Positions 28,577-41,300 of a stretch of DNA of 64,000 nt are shown piece by piece. The stretch spans positions 424,501 to 488,500 of the forward strand of contig NC_088787.1 of NCBI RefSeq assembly GCF_949628265.1. The letters are read 5' to 3'. The first letter of the stretch is position 1; each line of letters begins with the position of its first letter. The translations under genes and the position numbers were made by a program. Source of the DNA: Cloeon dipterum (taxonomy: Eukaryota > Arthropoda > Insecta > Ephemeroptera > Baetidae). The notes under the pieces were generated by a model. The model did no database searches. It had not been told where the DNA came from and saw nothing but the letters and a program-made list of their open reading frames with translations.

Positions 28577-31284
28577 CTATCGCTCTTTGGCAGAGGCCTG
28601 TTTGGAGGGCTCACCTGAGGGCGGCACGCCCGAGGTACCGGCCGACGGGCCGCTGATGCCGTTGCCCGACGACGTCATCACCGCCTTCTGCTTCAGCATC
28701 GTCCAGTCGAACGTGTAGTCGTACTGGAAGCTCAGCGTGCGGAACAGGATGCGGAACAGCTGCCGCAAGTACATGTAGTCCGGCGCCTCCTCGAACCGCA
28801 GCCCGCGGCTGTAGTTCAGGTACATCGCGAACTCGGCAGGGAAGCCCTAATTGGAAAATATTCAAAATTAATACGATAAAATACAAATTCGGGGAGTTTA
28901 AGGGAAATTTACGTCATTTTTCTCTTTAAAGGACAAGATAAAGGCCGCCATTTTAAATTAATTTTCTCAATTCTTAATAAAATATTATGTAAAAAAATAT
29001 AAAATCTTTAACGCCGCCATTTTGGATTTTAATTTTGAATAATTCGGTAATTTTCTTGATTTAAGGACCAAGAACTTCTAATGCAGACACCGGAAAAAAT
29101 CTAAACTGAATTTTAAACATTCCAAGATGGCGGAATAGACAAAAATCTTAAGGAAGGCCGACATTTTGAGAATTTAAAACACGAAAATCGGAGAAATCAG
29201 CAAGAATTCTTTGTTCAGAGCATTCTCGACGCTCATTGGCTGACGCTGAACGCACGTCAACAGCTCCCGCGGTTGCCTAGCAACGCGTACAGTGAGTTGC
29301 GCGTTGTCAGCCAATGAGCGTCGAGGATTCTTCAAGCAGAAATGACAAAAAATTCTTAAGGAACGCGGTTATTTGAGAATTTAATTAAGAAATTGGTCAT
29401 GGTTAAGCAAAGCAGCCATTTAGATTTAAATTTCGATCAAGAACGTTCTTTTGCTTCAAGACGGCCGACTTGTTGCACCTTTTGAGACGAATTTCCCGTT
29501 TTAAGCGGATCTATTTTCACTTGGCGGAGGAATAACGTAATTTTCGTGATTTAAAGACAAAGAACTTCAACTGAAAAAATCTAATCTGAATGTTAATTTA
29601 GTTTAAAATATTCCAAGATGTCTCGGAATAAACACAATTGAAAATAAAATTATTAAAAAACGCCGATTTCCTTCAAAATAGATTCTTCCTCGCATCAATA
29701 TTATTGAAAGTGATTTTTAACGATTTTAAATGCAGTCAAGGAGCCATTATGATTTAAACTTTGCTTCAAAAACCTAATTATGCTTCAAGATGGAGGCCTT
29801 ATTGCACTTAAGGAGACGAATTTCCTGTTTTGAGCAGATCTATTTTTGCTTGGCGGAGGACCACGGAGGCTCTGATTGTCCCGGCGGCGGAAAACGTCAC
29901 ATTTGGCCAATCAGAACGTCCGCGGTCCTCCGCTGAGCGAAAAAAGATCCTTTATTATTGCGAATTTCCACTCAGAGCCTGATTTTAAACCGCCATTTGA
30001 AAGAAATCATTAATATTTTCAGGTCGAAAGGGGATTTTCTCAAAATATTTTGTCAGTATTCAACTGAAAATATTATTAAAATAATGTTTGACATAATAAT
30101 TCAAAATTCAGCCGATCAAAACAAAGAAAATCCAAAAGTGGCCCGATTTAAATTAATTTCCGGCCGTTTTGGACCTTTTAAAAAATATTCACAGTGGAGG
30201 CCCTTGAAGGGCGGCCGGTTCGAGATTAAAATCGAGTGTCGCGCCGGCTTTTAATTAGCTTTGAGAGCCTGTAAATTTGGAATTAGCGAGATTAGAAGAA
30301 GAATCGATTAGGAGGGAAAGCTGCGTTTTTTTCCGTCAGTTTGCGAGTGCGCGACCTTGGCGGCGCCGATCGCCAATCAAACTGGGTTACGGCACACTTA
30401 GATAACAAAAACAAAGCGACGACGCACTTGCCCGGATTAATTACCGAAAACATTAGGAAATAAATAAAAAATAATGTGTTATTGGGCAAGGTGACGTCAC
30501 GATCACGGCGGGCAAGGGAATGACGTCAGCGAACCTTGCAGAGGACTTCGACCGGCGTGGACATCTTCTTCTCGCTGATCTTCTCGTACTTCTGCTTCTT
30601 GGTGGCGGCCTTGAGGCCCTGCCAGGGCAGCGAGCCGCGGTTGAAGTACATGAGGACGTAGCCGAGCGACTCCATGTCGTCGCGGCGGCTCTGCTCGATG
30701 CCGAGGTGCGCGTTGATGGACGCGTAGCGCGCCGTGCCCGTCAGGTTCTTGTCCTCGCGGTACATGATGTGCTGGCGGGTGCGCGAGTCGCGGAACTTCT
30801 TGGCCAGCCCGAAGTCGATGAGGAAGAGCTTGTTGCAGTGCCTGCCGATGCCCATGAGGAAGTTGTCCGGCTTGATGTCCCGGTGGATGAAGCTCTTGGT
30901 GTGCACGTACTCGATCCTGCCGATCATCTGGTCGGCCAGCATCAGCACCGTCTTGGTGGTGAAGCGGCGCGAGCAGAAGTTGAAGAGGTCCTCGAGCGAC
31001 GGGCCCAGCAGGTCCATGACCAGCACGTTGAACTCGCGCTCCTGCCCGAACCAGCGGATGTGCGGGATGCCGATGCCGCCGTGCAGGATTTTGTACAGCT
31101 TCGACTCGTAGAGCAGCTGCGGGTGGCGGGCGCGCACCGACTCGAGCTTCACGGCCACCTCCTCGCCGTTCGTGATGTTGATGCCCAGGTAGATGTCGCC
31201 GAACGAACCGCTGCCGATCTTACGCACCAGCCGGTACTTGGCCCCCACGATGAACTCCTGCTTGCCCGACGTGACTGAAGACAT
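28577..31284 (-). CDS. CkIalpha: Casein kinase I alpha
   Basis: Ser/Thr protein kinase of the CK1 family; in animals it primes beta-catenin/Armadillo for destruction and acts in Hedgehog signalling (family knowledge). Two coding exons, 31284-30535 and 28846-28577, give 339 residues, close to the usual ~337. Visible: glycine loop GSGSFGDIY (24-32), VAVKLE Lys46, HRDIKPDN (134-141), DFG (157-159), and the CK1-specific SIN stretch ([18 protein letters not shown]). The second exon has the alpha-type end [20 protein letters not shown] and [10 protein letters not shown]. The C-terminal tail ([23 protein letters not shown]) is Ser/Gly-rich. A TCAG|GTGAGC at 28614 could serve as an alternative donor and give another tail. 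The 1.69 kb intron is filled with MITE copies. A poly(A) signal for this strand lies at 27829-27824. Confidence 0.97.
29185..29345. mobile_element. MITE family A, copy in the casein kinase intron
   Basis: Left end TCGGAGAAATCAGCAAGAAT, arms CGACGCTCATTGGCTGACGC and TCAGCCAATGAGCGTCGAGG, centre CCGCGGTTGCCTAGCAACGC. The matching T-to-C changes in both arms (CTCATTGG / CCAATGAG) keep the hairpin paired. The right end is truncated after TTCAAGCAGAAATGAC. Confidence 0.8.
29782..29950. mobile_element. MITE family B, copy in the casein kinase intron
   Basis: GATCTATTTTTGCTTGGCGG, GGACCACGGAGGCTCTGATT and, inverted, CCAATCAGAACGTCCGCGGT then GAGCGAAAAAAGATCC. The left flank again has GAGACGAATTTCCTGTTTTG. 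A partial left-half copy of the same family is at about 29455-29530. Confidence 0.75.
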
Positions 31285-32348
31285 GTTCAGGCCGCCGCTC
31301 CTACACCTGCATCCAGCTGCACCTCGCGAAAAAGCGGCCGATTCTCAGCACTCGCAATCGATAAACTCCCAACTACACACTCGCCATTTCCTTATTTAAC
31401 AGCTGGCTTGCCAAGCTCCCGTCGACTGCTGCCTGCCAACCGAACCGCCTTCCACAACTAACAGTTCCACGCGATTTTCAAAACAAACTCGATCGATACA
31501 GTTGAAAATAATAAAATTCTTTCAAAATAAGTTATTAACTTAAGACTCCTCCCAATAAAACGTTTAATTCAAACCAACAATCGAATTAATTAAATGTTGC
31601 CAGGTTGGCAGCGTCGCGTTTGCGTTCACGGCCAGGCCCCCTTGGCGGCGCTAGCGTCGCTCTCTCACGACCGAGGTTCGAATCACGCCGCTTGGCTAAT
31701 GGCCGTTCGAAATTCGCGCCACCTCCCACTTCCGCTGATCGCCGGAAGCCACCTAATTACGTCTGTTCTCATCGTCCCGGTTCACCGTCATCAGCGTAAA
31801 AAACGACTCTCGTTGCTGTTTTTCAAAAATTCTTAGCCGCAACGTCCAAGAAACCTGCAGAATTTAATAAAACGGGAAAAATAAAGGAAATTCGCAGATT
31901 TGTTTTGATGTCAAGAACCGATTTTTATTAAATTTCTGTCAACCCAACACATTGTAAAGCCCAGTATAACCGGAAAATTGTTATTAACCGGTAGTTTTTA
32001 ACAACATTTACCGGTTTCAATATTACATAGCTGCTTAACATTCGCCCTACTTTCGTTTAAACCGGTTTCCATTCTGACCCAAACCGGTTTTCCTTGTTCG
32101 GCTCGCCTGTCAGCTGACGGGGTCGCTTCGACTGTCCGAGCGGCCGTCACTCAAAAATATTTATTATTGTTAGGCAAGAGGTGTGCTGTGGGTATGTATG
32201 TACGTGTGTGATTGTGCATTCGGTAGTGACGCAAGACAACCAACGATTCTCGGTGCTCGGTGCAGGATCAATCGGATTATGCCAAGTGCGCCGCTGGTGG
32301 CGAGCGTAAACACGACGAGGCGCACATGATCCGTTCTCCGTCGCAGTC
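31285..32348. promoter_or_regulatory. Divergent intergenic region between casein kinase I alpha and the esterase gene
   Basis: 1,064 bp between two start codons facing away from each other, holding both 5' UTRs. I see no TATA box at a sensible distance. A stretch at about 31965-32095 repeats the motif AACCGG / CCGGTT at least six times, which may be a regulatory cluster. No coding exon was recognised here. Confidence 0.5.
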
Positions 32349-35300
32349 ATGAGCCGCCTCTGGGACCAGCTGTGGGCCGTCGCCGGCCCCGACGCCCTCA
32401 GGTCTTCCTGGAACGACTCGGCGGATTTCCTGCTGCAGAACAAGGTGCGTCACCGCCCCGCTGGCTCTGATTATGTCACGGGTTCAATAGGTGGCCGAGA
32501 TATGTTATTCATCCATTTAACAGGTTGCCACCTATTGTAAGGTGTCCCCAGTGGCCTGGATAGGTCAACCTCCGATAATTTAATGTGGTTCTCAACTGTT
32601 TGTTGTCCAATTTTGGCAGGTGGGGCTGCTGTGGCTGTTGCTGCTGGCCGTGGTGGTGACGGTGACGACGCTGCTCGTGCGGAAATGGAAGAACAAAGGT
32701 ATTAGCAAACACCCTGGCCCCTGGCCCTGAGGAGACCCTTTAATCGGACTCAGGTTTCGTTGCAGACCTGATCCCGGCCGAGGTGAAGGAGGTGCTGGGC
32801 GTGGGCGGCGGGCGGCCGCGCTTCCGCAAGCGGGACAAGGTGCTCTTCTACGGACGCAAGATGCTGCGCAAGGTGACCAGCATCTCTCGGCAGGTGCACA
32901 GCACGCAGGGCAAGCGCAAGAAGCTCATCAAGTTCGCAGGCCGATGGCTGCAGTTCAAGCGCGACGCCGTCCCGGCCCAACTCAAGGTGCTCGAGCCGCC
33001 CTCCGAGTACCTCGAGGAGGCCACCACCTCCGGACAGGACGACCGCGTCCCCCTCGACGCTCTCTACATCCTCCAGAGCATAAGGTGTGCACCCTTATCC
33101 TTATTTTTTTTTCAAAATGTCATTTTTTGCTCGGAAATTAACAAATAAATTTATTTTCAAATTTTTATGGCTGCCATTGGAATAATTTTGGCGATTTTAA
33201 AACGAAAAAATCGTTTTTTTATTTTAAAAAACCTGTACCTTTTTTGATGAGGTGAAAAACCTTTTTAAAACATCTTTACAATTTTTTATTTTTGGATAAA
33301 ATCGATTTCGCGCCATTTTACTTCCAATTCGAGTCGAAATCAGGCTTTCAAAGTCGCATTTATATGGTTTAAATGACTTATCTTAATTATAACGGGTAAT
33401 TCAAAAAATTCTTGGCACTTTTTTCGCCGTTTTAATAAAAAAAAACCAGTATTAAAGAGAGAATTAAAATATTACACAATTTAAATTCAAATGTGGCTGC
33501 CTGTAGAGATAAACTGCGCCGCAATTCGTTGAAATGAAAAATTCTTGGAGAAATTCGCTTTTTTCCGCGTCACCGATGTTTCAACGCGTTAATAAACGAA
33601 TTATTCTCACCTTTTGAGGCTTGAAAAGATCGTTGTTTTGCTGAAAATAAAAATGACGGGAAATCTGAACGGCCAAAATTCGCAGCATTCATTTTTACAG
33701 ACGAAAAATTCATTTGCGGGGATCTTGAAGAGGGGCGTAACTCCCAGAAAATTAAATAGGGGGAGTGGCAGTCATCATTACCCGCGGAAAACACGACATT
33801 TTAATTCTTGAACTGATCTGAACTCTAAACAAAAATATAAAAAAAAAATTATTAGCGGGAAATTCGAAAAATTCTTGGCTCTTATTTCGCCATTTTGGAA
33901 TCAAAAAACAATATTTTAAGCTCAGAATTAAACAAAGTAGGTAAAATAGTACGCAATTAAAAATCAAAGATGGCCTCCTGAAGAGATGAACTGCGCAGAA
34001 ATTCCTGAAATTCGTTGAAATGAAAAATTCTCGGAGATTTTCGCTTTAGATCGGGTCACTGAGGTTTCAACGCGGTAACAAATGAATTATTCTCACCTTT
34101 TGAGGCTTGAATAGTTCGTTATAGGCTAAAATTCGAAATGGCGGGAAATCTAAACGGCCAAAATTCGCAGCGAATAGAAAAGGGGGCGCGGCAGTCGTCA
34201 TTTCCCGCGGGAAACAAGACATTTCAATTCTTGCAACGAAAGTTAATCGATTTTGACCTAAAATAGTCGGAAAATAGATTTGATTTCACCGTCTGACCCT
34301 TGAACAAAAATAAAATAATAAAAACTGCTGGTATTTGGTAAACGTCAAGCTTTTCTGTGAACAAATACAACTCTTTCTCAATTTTAAAAGCCAGTAAATA
34401 TTTTTCCAGCTCTTAAAGTTATGTCAATCGAGTACGTAGCAGTGAAATAATTTCTATATGAGGGGTTGTGCGCGAGTGCAAATCGTTAATCACAACCCTT
34501 GACTCTGCACATGCGATTTGTTTTGCACGGTTTCGCGGAGCAAGGCCGCGACTCTGCGCACTTGCGAAATAATGTCAGCATTGAAACCGCGAGGAGAGCT
34601 GACGCAGCTAAAAGCACTCATCTCATTTGTTTTAATGCGCCTCGTTGTCATTATCAGACACTCAATTAGGAAAAACAATTATCTCAAAGCCAAATTTGGG
34701 TCGTGGACTCAATTGGATTGAAAAATGTCATGATGAAATTTCAGGGTGTTCGGACATTTCGAGAAGCCCGTCTTCCTGACGCTGTGCAAGCACGTGGAGG
34801 TGGTTCGTCTGCACGCCGGCTCGTACCTTTTCAAAATCGGTGCGGCTTTTAATTTCCATTATTTTAAATTTATTTCCCTAAATAATATTCTTCTGAAGGT
34901 GACCCGGACGAGAACGTGTACGTGGTGCAGGACGGGCTGCTGAATGTGTACATCACGGGCACTGACTCGACGACGCTGACCCTGAAGTACGTGAAGAAGG
35001 GCGAGAGCGTGACGTCGCTGCTCAGCTTCGTCGACGTGCTCGCCGGACACCCCAGCCCCTACAAAACCGTCTCCGCCAGGGCCATCGAGGACTCCATCGT
35101 CCTCAGGCTTCCAGTCAATGCCTTCCAAGAGGTCTTCGAGGTATCGGTTGGAACTACGGATGTGTTTTTTGGCGATATTTATTGATATTTTTCTGTAAAT
35201 ACACGATTTTAATAAATATCGTTCGACACCGGGCGATATATCGACATTTCCCTATCCTTTAACACGGTGCGATATCGATGTATCGCCCAGTATCATTTGA

Positions 35301-38300
35301 CATTGGTTAAAAACGCAGTTTTCACGCCCGGAATTTTCAGGAATACCCTGACACGTTCATCAGGGTGATTCAGGTGATCATGGTGCGTCTGCAGCGGGTC
35401 ACGTTCACGGCGCTTCACCAGCACCTCGGTCTCAGCGCCGAGCTAGTCAATCCGGTAAGACCTAAAAATCATTCCTCCGACCCTGAAATCTGGAATTTAT
35501 TTTCCCATCTCTTCTCAGGGTCCGGCGCACCACCAGAAGCGGCGGACGAGTCCGTTTGTGACGTCGCCGTCCAAGAGCAGGCACTCGTGGGTGCAGGCGG
35601 AAGGTGAGCAGGCGCCGGAGGAACCGAGCTCGCTCTTCGAGGAACTCCGGCTAAAGGATTTTTTTCCCTCAGACACGATGGACGCCGAGTTCAGTCCCGA
35701 GGGCACGCAACCGGTGCCCATCGTGAGGCCGCGGACGCACAGGGCGGCCTCCTCGGCGCACACGCCCGACATGGTGCCGGAGCTCGACCCCACCATCTCG
35801 CCCCAGGTGCCTTTCCCCTCCCCTCCCCTCTCGTTATTCACTCAGAGCTAACCCTCAACTCAGCCTTCGCAGTGGCGCCTCATGCGGTTTCTTTTCGTAA
35901 CTACTTTAATTTTTTTACTCACGAGGCACATTTTTTGCCGGGAGAATTTGGACAACGCCCCTTTTTGTTTGTTGCAGCCTCCCGACCTGACGCGCCGCCG
36001 CACGGTGCCCGATTTGAACGACGAGGACACCCTGATCGAGATCGCCACGGCTGCCTTCGTCAGGGAGCTCGGCCTCGACGACGCCACCGTGCTCCAGGGT
36101 GGAAAAGTTCAGCTCAGGGACGTGCCCGTCGGCACCCACCTCATGAAGGAAGACTCGCACAAGGTACCAAACATGCCCTGACCCTGAGACTCGAGAATTA
36201 ACTAGTTTTTATTAGGACGTGGCGCTGATTTACGTTATCTCCGGCATGCTGACGGTGTCGCAAAAGAGCGCGGTGAACCCGCAGGAGGACGACGAGGTGT
36301 ACATGTTCTCGGCGTCGCATGGCGAGGTCGTGGGTGGGCTGGCCGTCCTCACGGGCGAGCCCAGCTTCTTCACCATCAAAGCAAAACACTTTACTAGGAT
36401 TGCTCTTTTATCAAAGAGCACTTTTTATAGGTCAGTATAATTATTATCGTTAAAAAATCGGATCTCAGGTCGGGGAACCCTGAGAAAGGTCATCAGGGTA
36501 GGCTAGGTTGAAGCGCAGACTGAAACCTATCTGACGAGGGGTCGTGGTTGATGGTGGGACGAACGGCCGAATTTAAACAAAAATAAAACCACTTTTATGT
36601 GAAGTCGGAAAAGCGTAAAAAATTAATTTTAATTTTTCTATGGGCGAGAAAAATCTGAAAATCGGTTTCCAGACCGGCAACGATCTTTAGCGTGTGATTC
36701 AGTAGGTAAAACTCTTTAAATTTGTTCCGTTTGGAAAAAATCTCAAATTTCGGATTTGTGACAGAAAATCACGTTTTTCAAAGTTCAAAAATTATCTAGT
36801 CCTAGTTTTTGACCGGATCTGCTCGTATTTGGTCTCAAAATGTTCACAGATAAATTCCGCGTTGATTTACTGTGCGGTTTGTCGAATTTTTTCCCCAATC
36901 GCGAAAAATTGCGATCACCGGAAGCCGGAAATTGTGTCTTTTAAATAATTTTATTAACACATTCAACGAATATTCCTGATTTTTTTTCCAGTATCATGCG
37001 AGAACGGCCGAAGGTCGTTCTGCACGTGGCCCGAACCGTGGTCCGCAGGCTGTCACCTTTCGTGAGACAGGTCGACTTCGCCCTGGACTGGGTCTTTCCC
37101 GAGAGTGGCCGCGCACTCTACAGGTTGGAATTCCCTGATTTAACTTCTGATTTATTTATTTATTTCTCGTGCTTTTTAGACAAGATAACGATTCTGACTG
37201 CACTTACGTGGTGCTGAGCGGGCGTCTTCGATCTGTGATCACGCACGCGAACGGCAAAAAGGAGCTGGTCGGCGAGTACGGCAAGGGCGACCTCGTCGGA
37301 ATTGTTAGTTTCTTTCTTTTAAATTAAGGTTACAATTTATTTAATTAATTTTCAGGTCGAGATGGTGACCAAAACCAAGCGGAGCACCACCGTCATGGCT
37401 GTGAGAGACACCGAGCTTGCAAAATTGCCTGAAGGTTCGAAGACGTAGCCGAAAATGTGGTTTCTATTAAAATTAAATTTCAGGTCTCTTCAACGCGATC
37501 AAACTGCGCTTCCCGATCGTGGTGACGCGGCTGATCAGTTTGCTCGGCCACCGCATCCTTGGCTCCTGGCAGAAACCCTCCATCGGCCGTGCCATCGATT
37601 CCAGGCCAACTCAGGTAATTTTTTCGCTTATAAATCAACCTTTTAACCCCAGAAATTTAATTTTCCAGGTGAATTTGTCCACGGTGGCGGTGGTGGGTAG
37701 TTCGGACGACGTGCCGCTGACGGCGTTCTCGCACGAGCTGTTCCACGCGCTGGCGGCGACCGGCCACTGTCTGCGGCTGACGTCGGAATCGATCCGCAAG
37801 TCGCAGGGCATGTCCATCCTCGACCCGAACAACGAGTACCGGCTGACGTCGTGGCTGGCCCAGCAGGAGGACCAGCACCGCATCGTGCTCTACCAGTGCG
37901 ACACCTCCATGTCCGCCTGGAGCCAGCGCTGCATCAGACAGGCCGATTGCGTCCTCATCGTCGGACTCTTCGAACGCGGACCCAACGTCGGAAAGGTCAG
38001 TTGATCGCCATTTTTAAAACTTCGGCGCAATTCCTCACGGGGAGACGCCTTGATATGGATTTTTACAAAGGAGTGCAAGCCATTTCCTAAACAAATTTAA
38101 TGCGGCAGCCATTTTTTGAAAATGGAGGAGGGAAAATTATTAAGAACGCTTTTTGGAATTTTAAAAATTAAAATGCGAGATCTTGCATTTTTATTAGATA
38201 TTTGAATAACATAAAACTCAAACAGATATACTATCGCCACCATTTTAAACCATCTTAGAGGATTTATTTGGCTTCAAAGCTATTTAAAAATGGCGGAAGA

Positions 38301-41300
38301 AAGATTCATGTACGAAAACCTTAATTCGCCGCCATCTTGAACCAGCTGATAGGAAAAAATTGGCTACGACGCCATTTAAAAATGGCGGAAGCAAGAATTC
38401 TTAACGAAATCCTTGATTCGCCGCCATTTTGAATAATCTTAAAGGAAAAATTGCCGAAATAAATTTAAAAATGGCGGCTCCTTTAAAGGATTTTCCTTCA
38501 TTTTTCTATTTTGTTTTCAATTTTCATCCAGATGGAAAAGGAGGTTGAGCGTCTGGGCATGCGGACGCAGAAGGAGCTGGTGCTGCTGCATCGAGAAGGC
38601 AGCGCCAAGCCGAAGAACACGGTCGAATGGCTGAACAACCGCACCTGGATATCGCAGCACCACCACCTCATCTGCCCAAAACGCATGTTCTCGAAGCGAT
38701 CGCAGAACCAAATCGCGGAATTGTACAGCAAACTCATGCTGACGCCGCCGGACATCCACTCGGACTTTTCGCGGCTGGCGCGCTGGCTGACGGGCACCTC
38801 GGTCGGCCTCGTGCTCGGCGGCGGCGGCGCCAGGGGCGCCGCACACGTCGGCATGATCAAGGCCATTTTGGTGAGACAAACAATTCGATTTTTCACAAGA
38901 ATTCTTTGTACGAAAATTCTTCTGTCAACTCAACTGTTCCCACGGTTGCTTAGCAACAGCTCAAATTGCGCGGGAACGAGAATTTTATAAACAAAGAATT
39001 CTTGCCGCTTTCTTTGTTTTTTTTCCACAAGAATTCTCTGCACGAAAATTCGTCGACGCTGATTGGCTGTTGTACGCGCATGACAGATTCCCCGGCGCAT
39101 TTAAGCAAGGGTTCCTGACGCATGCGGGTACATCAAGAATTCTTGGAGCAAAGAATTTTAGCGAAATTATCCTTTTCAAGTGAGACAAGAGGAAATTATT
39201 TCAAATTGCAGGAGGCCGGCATTCCGATCGACATGGTCGGGGGCGTGTCCATCGGCGCCTTCATGGGCGGGCTCTGGTGCCTGGAGAGGGACATCGTCAC
39301 CATGACCCAGAAGGCCAGGGAGTGGTCCAAGGTAATTAAAAAGAATAATTCAAGATGGCGGCTCTTGGGGCCGAATTAACCGCGTTAAATTGTTCTGCAG
39401 AAAATGACGAGCTGGTTCAAGCAGCTGCTGGACCTGACCTACCCTGCGACCTCCATGTTCACGGGCAGCGTGTTCAATCAGACGATCCGCGACACGTTCG
39501 GCGAGACGCTGATCGAGGATCTGTGGATCCCGTACTTCACGGTCACGACGGACATCTCGGCGAGCGCGCCGCGCATCCACACCCACGGTCTGATAAATAC
39601 AACTTTACAAACGCTTTCTCTTTCTTTCTTTATCTCTCTCTCTCGACAACTCTGAAGGCTATTATCCCCGACGACGCGACCCTCACGCTTCACACCCTGC
39701 TAATTTTCACTTCCACCCGCCGGACCGCTTCGAAGCTTTCAAATCTCCCTTCTTAAAATTCAAAATGGCGCCCCCTGCCATTTTGAATCTTTCTTTCAAA
39801 GCTGCGAAACTGTCCGGCGAGGCGAGTAGCATGCGCCTCTCCCGAAAGCATTAATTCTTTTATCAAGTCTGCGGTGAATGGACGGGGTTGTTTTGCATCC
39901 AAAAGACTGAATTGAAGGGGTGTGCTGTGTGTATGCTGACGCGGCGGTTTGCTTGTCAGGATCGTTGTGGCGTTACATTCGGGCGTCCATGTCCCTTTCC
40001 GGCTACATGCCGCCCCTGTGTGACCCCACCGATGGCCACCTGCTGCTCGACGGAGGGTACGTCAACAACCTGCCAGGTAATTTGACTCTCTCTGCAATTA
40101 ATATTAAGAAAATGGGTCCTAAAATTGCATCTCTCTCTCTCTCTCGGCTGCAAGTCGGTTCGTTTGATGATGGCGTGAATGCGTGTGCATGTCCACATTT
40201 TTGGTTTAAAATCTTTCTTTTTCTTCGCGCTCACACTCTCTCTTTCAACTTTAGAGTAGAGCGGCGACTTGCTCGGTGTGTTTCCTCATTTCTTTTAGCT
40301 GTTGTTTGCTCTAAATTGGATTGGTTTGGAATTAGAACACGTGCTTTTGGCGCCAAAAAATATTCGCGCGCTAGAGAAAGCCGGAATTTTCCGCTTACCT
40401 TGATCAATCGATGAATAATCGAAGAAACATGTGAAAAGGTCGATTTAATTGCGGAAGTAAACACGCAAATCGGATAATTAAGCTAAAATTCTTTGCTCCA
40501 AAAATTCTCGACATACGCGCATGCGTCAGGAACCCCCGCTTAAATGCGCGGGAGATTCTGTCATCCGTACAACAGCCAATCAGCCGAATCAGCGTCTAGG
40601 AATTTCCGTGCAGAGAATTCTTGTGCAAAACCTTTGCCTGTAAAGTTCTCGACGCTGATTGGCTGACGCGACAACCTCCCTCTCAATCTGTTATTGCTAA
40701 GCAACCGCGGGAATAGTTGACAATCGGGTTGCGTCAGAGAATTTTCGTTCAAAGAATTCTTGAGAAAAATCGAAGAAAACAGCAAGAATTCTTTGTTTAT
40801 AAAATTCTCGACGCTGATTGGCTGACGCTGAATTTTCGTGCAAAGAATTCTTGCTGCCTGTCTCTCTCTCCCCACTTCTAATTTTCGAAAAATGGCGCCA
40901 AACACGCGTGTTTGAAGAAATGTGCCTGCTGAAAGCCGAAACTGGATTTGAAATGCGCGAGGAAACGCACTGTTGCAAGCGAGTCGCCGAGGTGGTAGTC
41001 TTGTCTGTCTGTCCTCGCAAGGTCGCCGCGCATAATAGACTTCAGGTGGTGCAAAAAGAGGAAAATTTACGAACGAAAAGCGAGTAGTTGTCTGACTCTT
41101 GGTGCCGACAGGCGTGCTTTGGAGGTACTGCCGCGCCAGCATGTCGGTGGCGGGCATTTTCCCGCCCGTTTGCGACCCGCACGACGGGCACTTGCTCATC
41201 GACGGGTGTTACGTCAACAACGTGCCAGGTAACCCATCAAACACCAAAAATGAGACACGCAGACATAAATTCAATTCAATATTATTCACATACTCGCTTT

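Noticed and set aside
30520-31278. Plus-strand 252-codon ORF
   Set aside because: Exact antisense of the casein kinase I alpha kinase exon, which has unmistakable kinase motifs.
31675-31684. GGTTCGAATC, a tRNA B-box-like string
   Set aside because: The flanking bases do not form a T-stem and no matching A box, anticodon arm or acceptor stem could be drawn.
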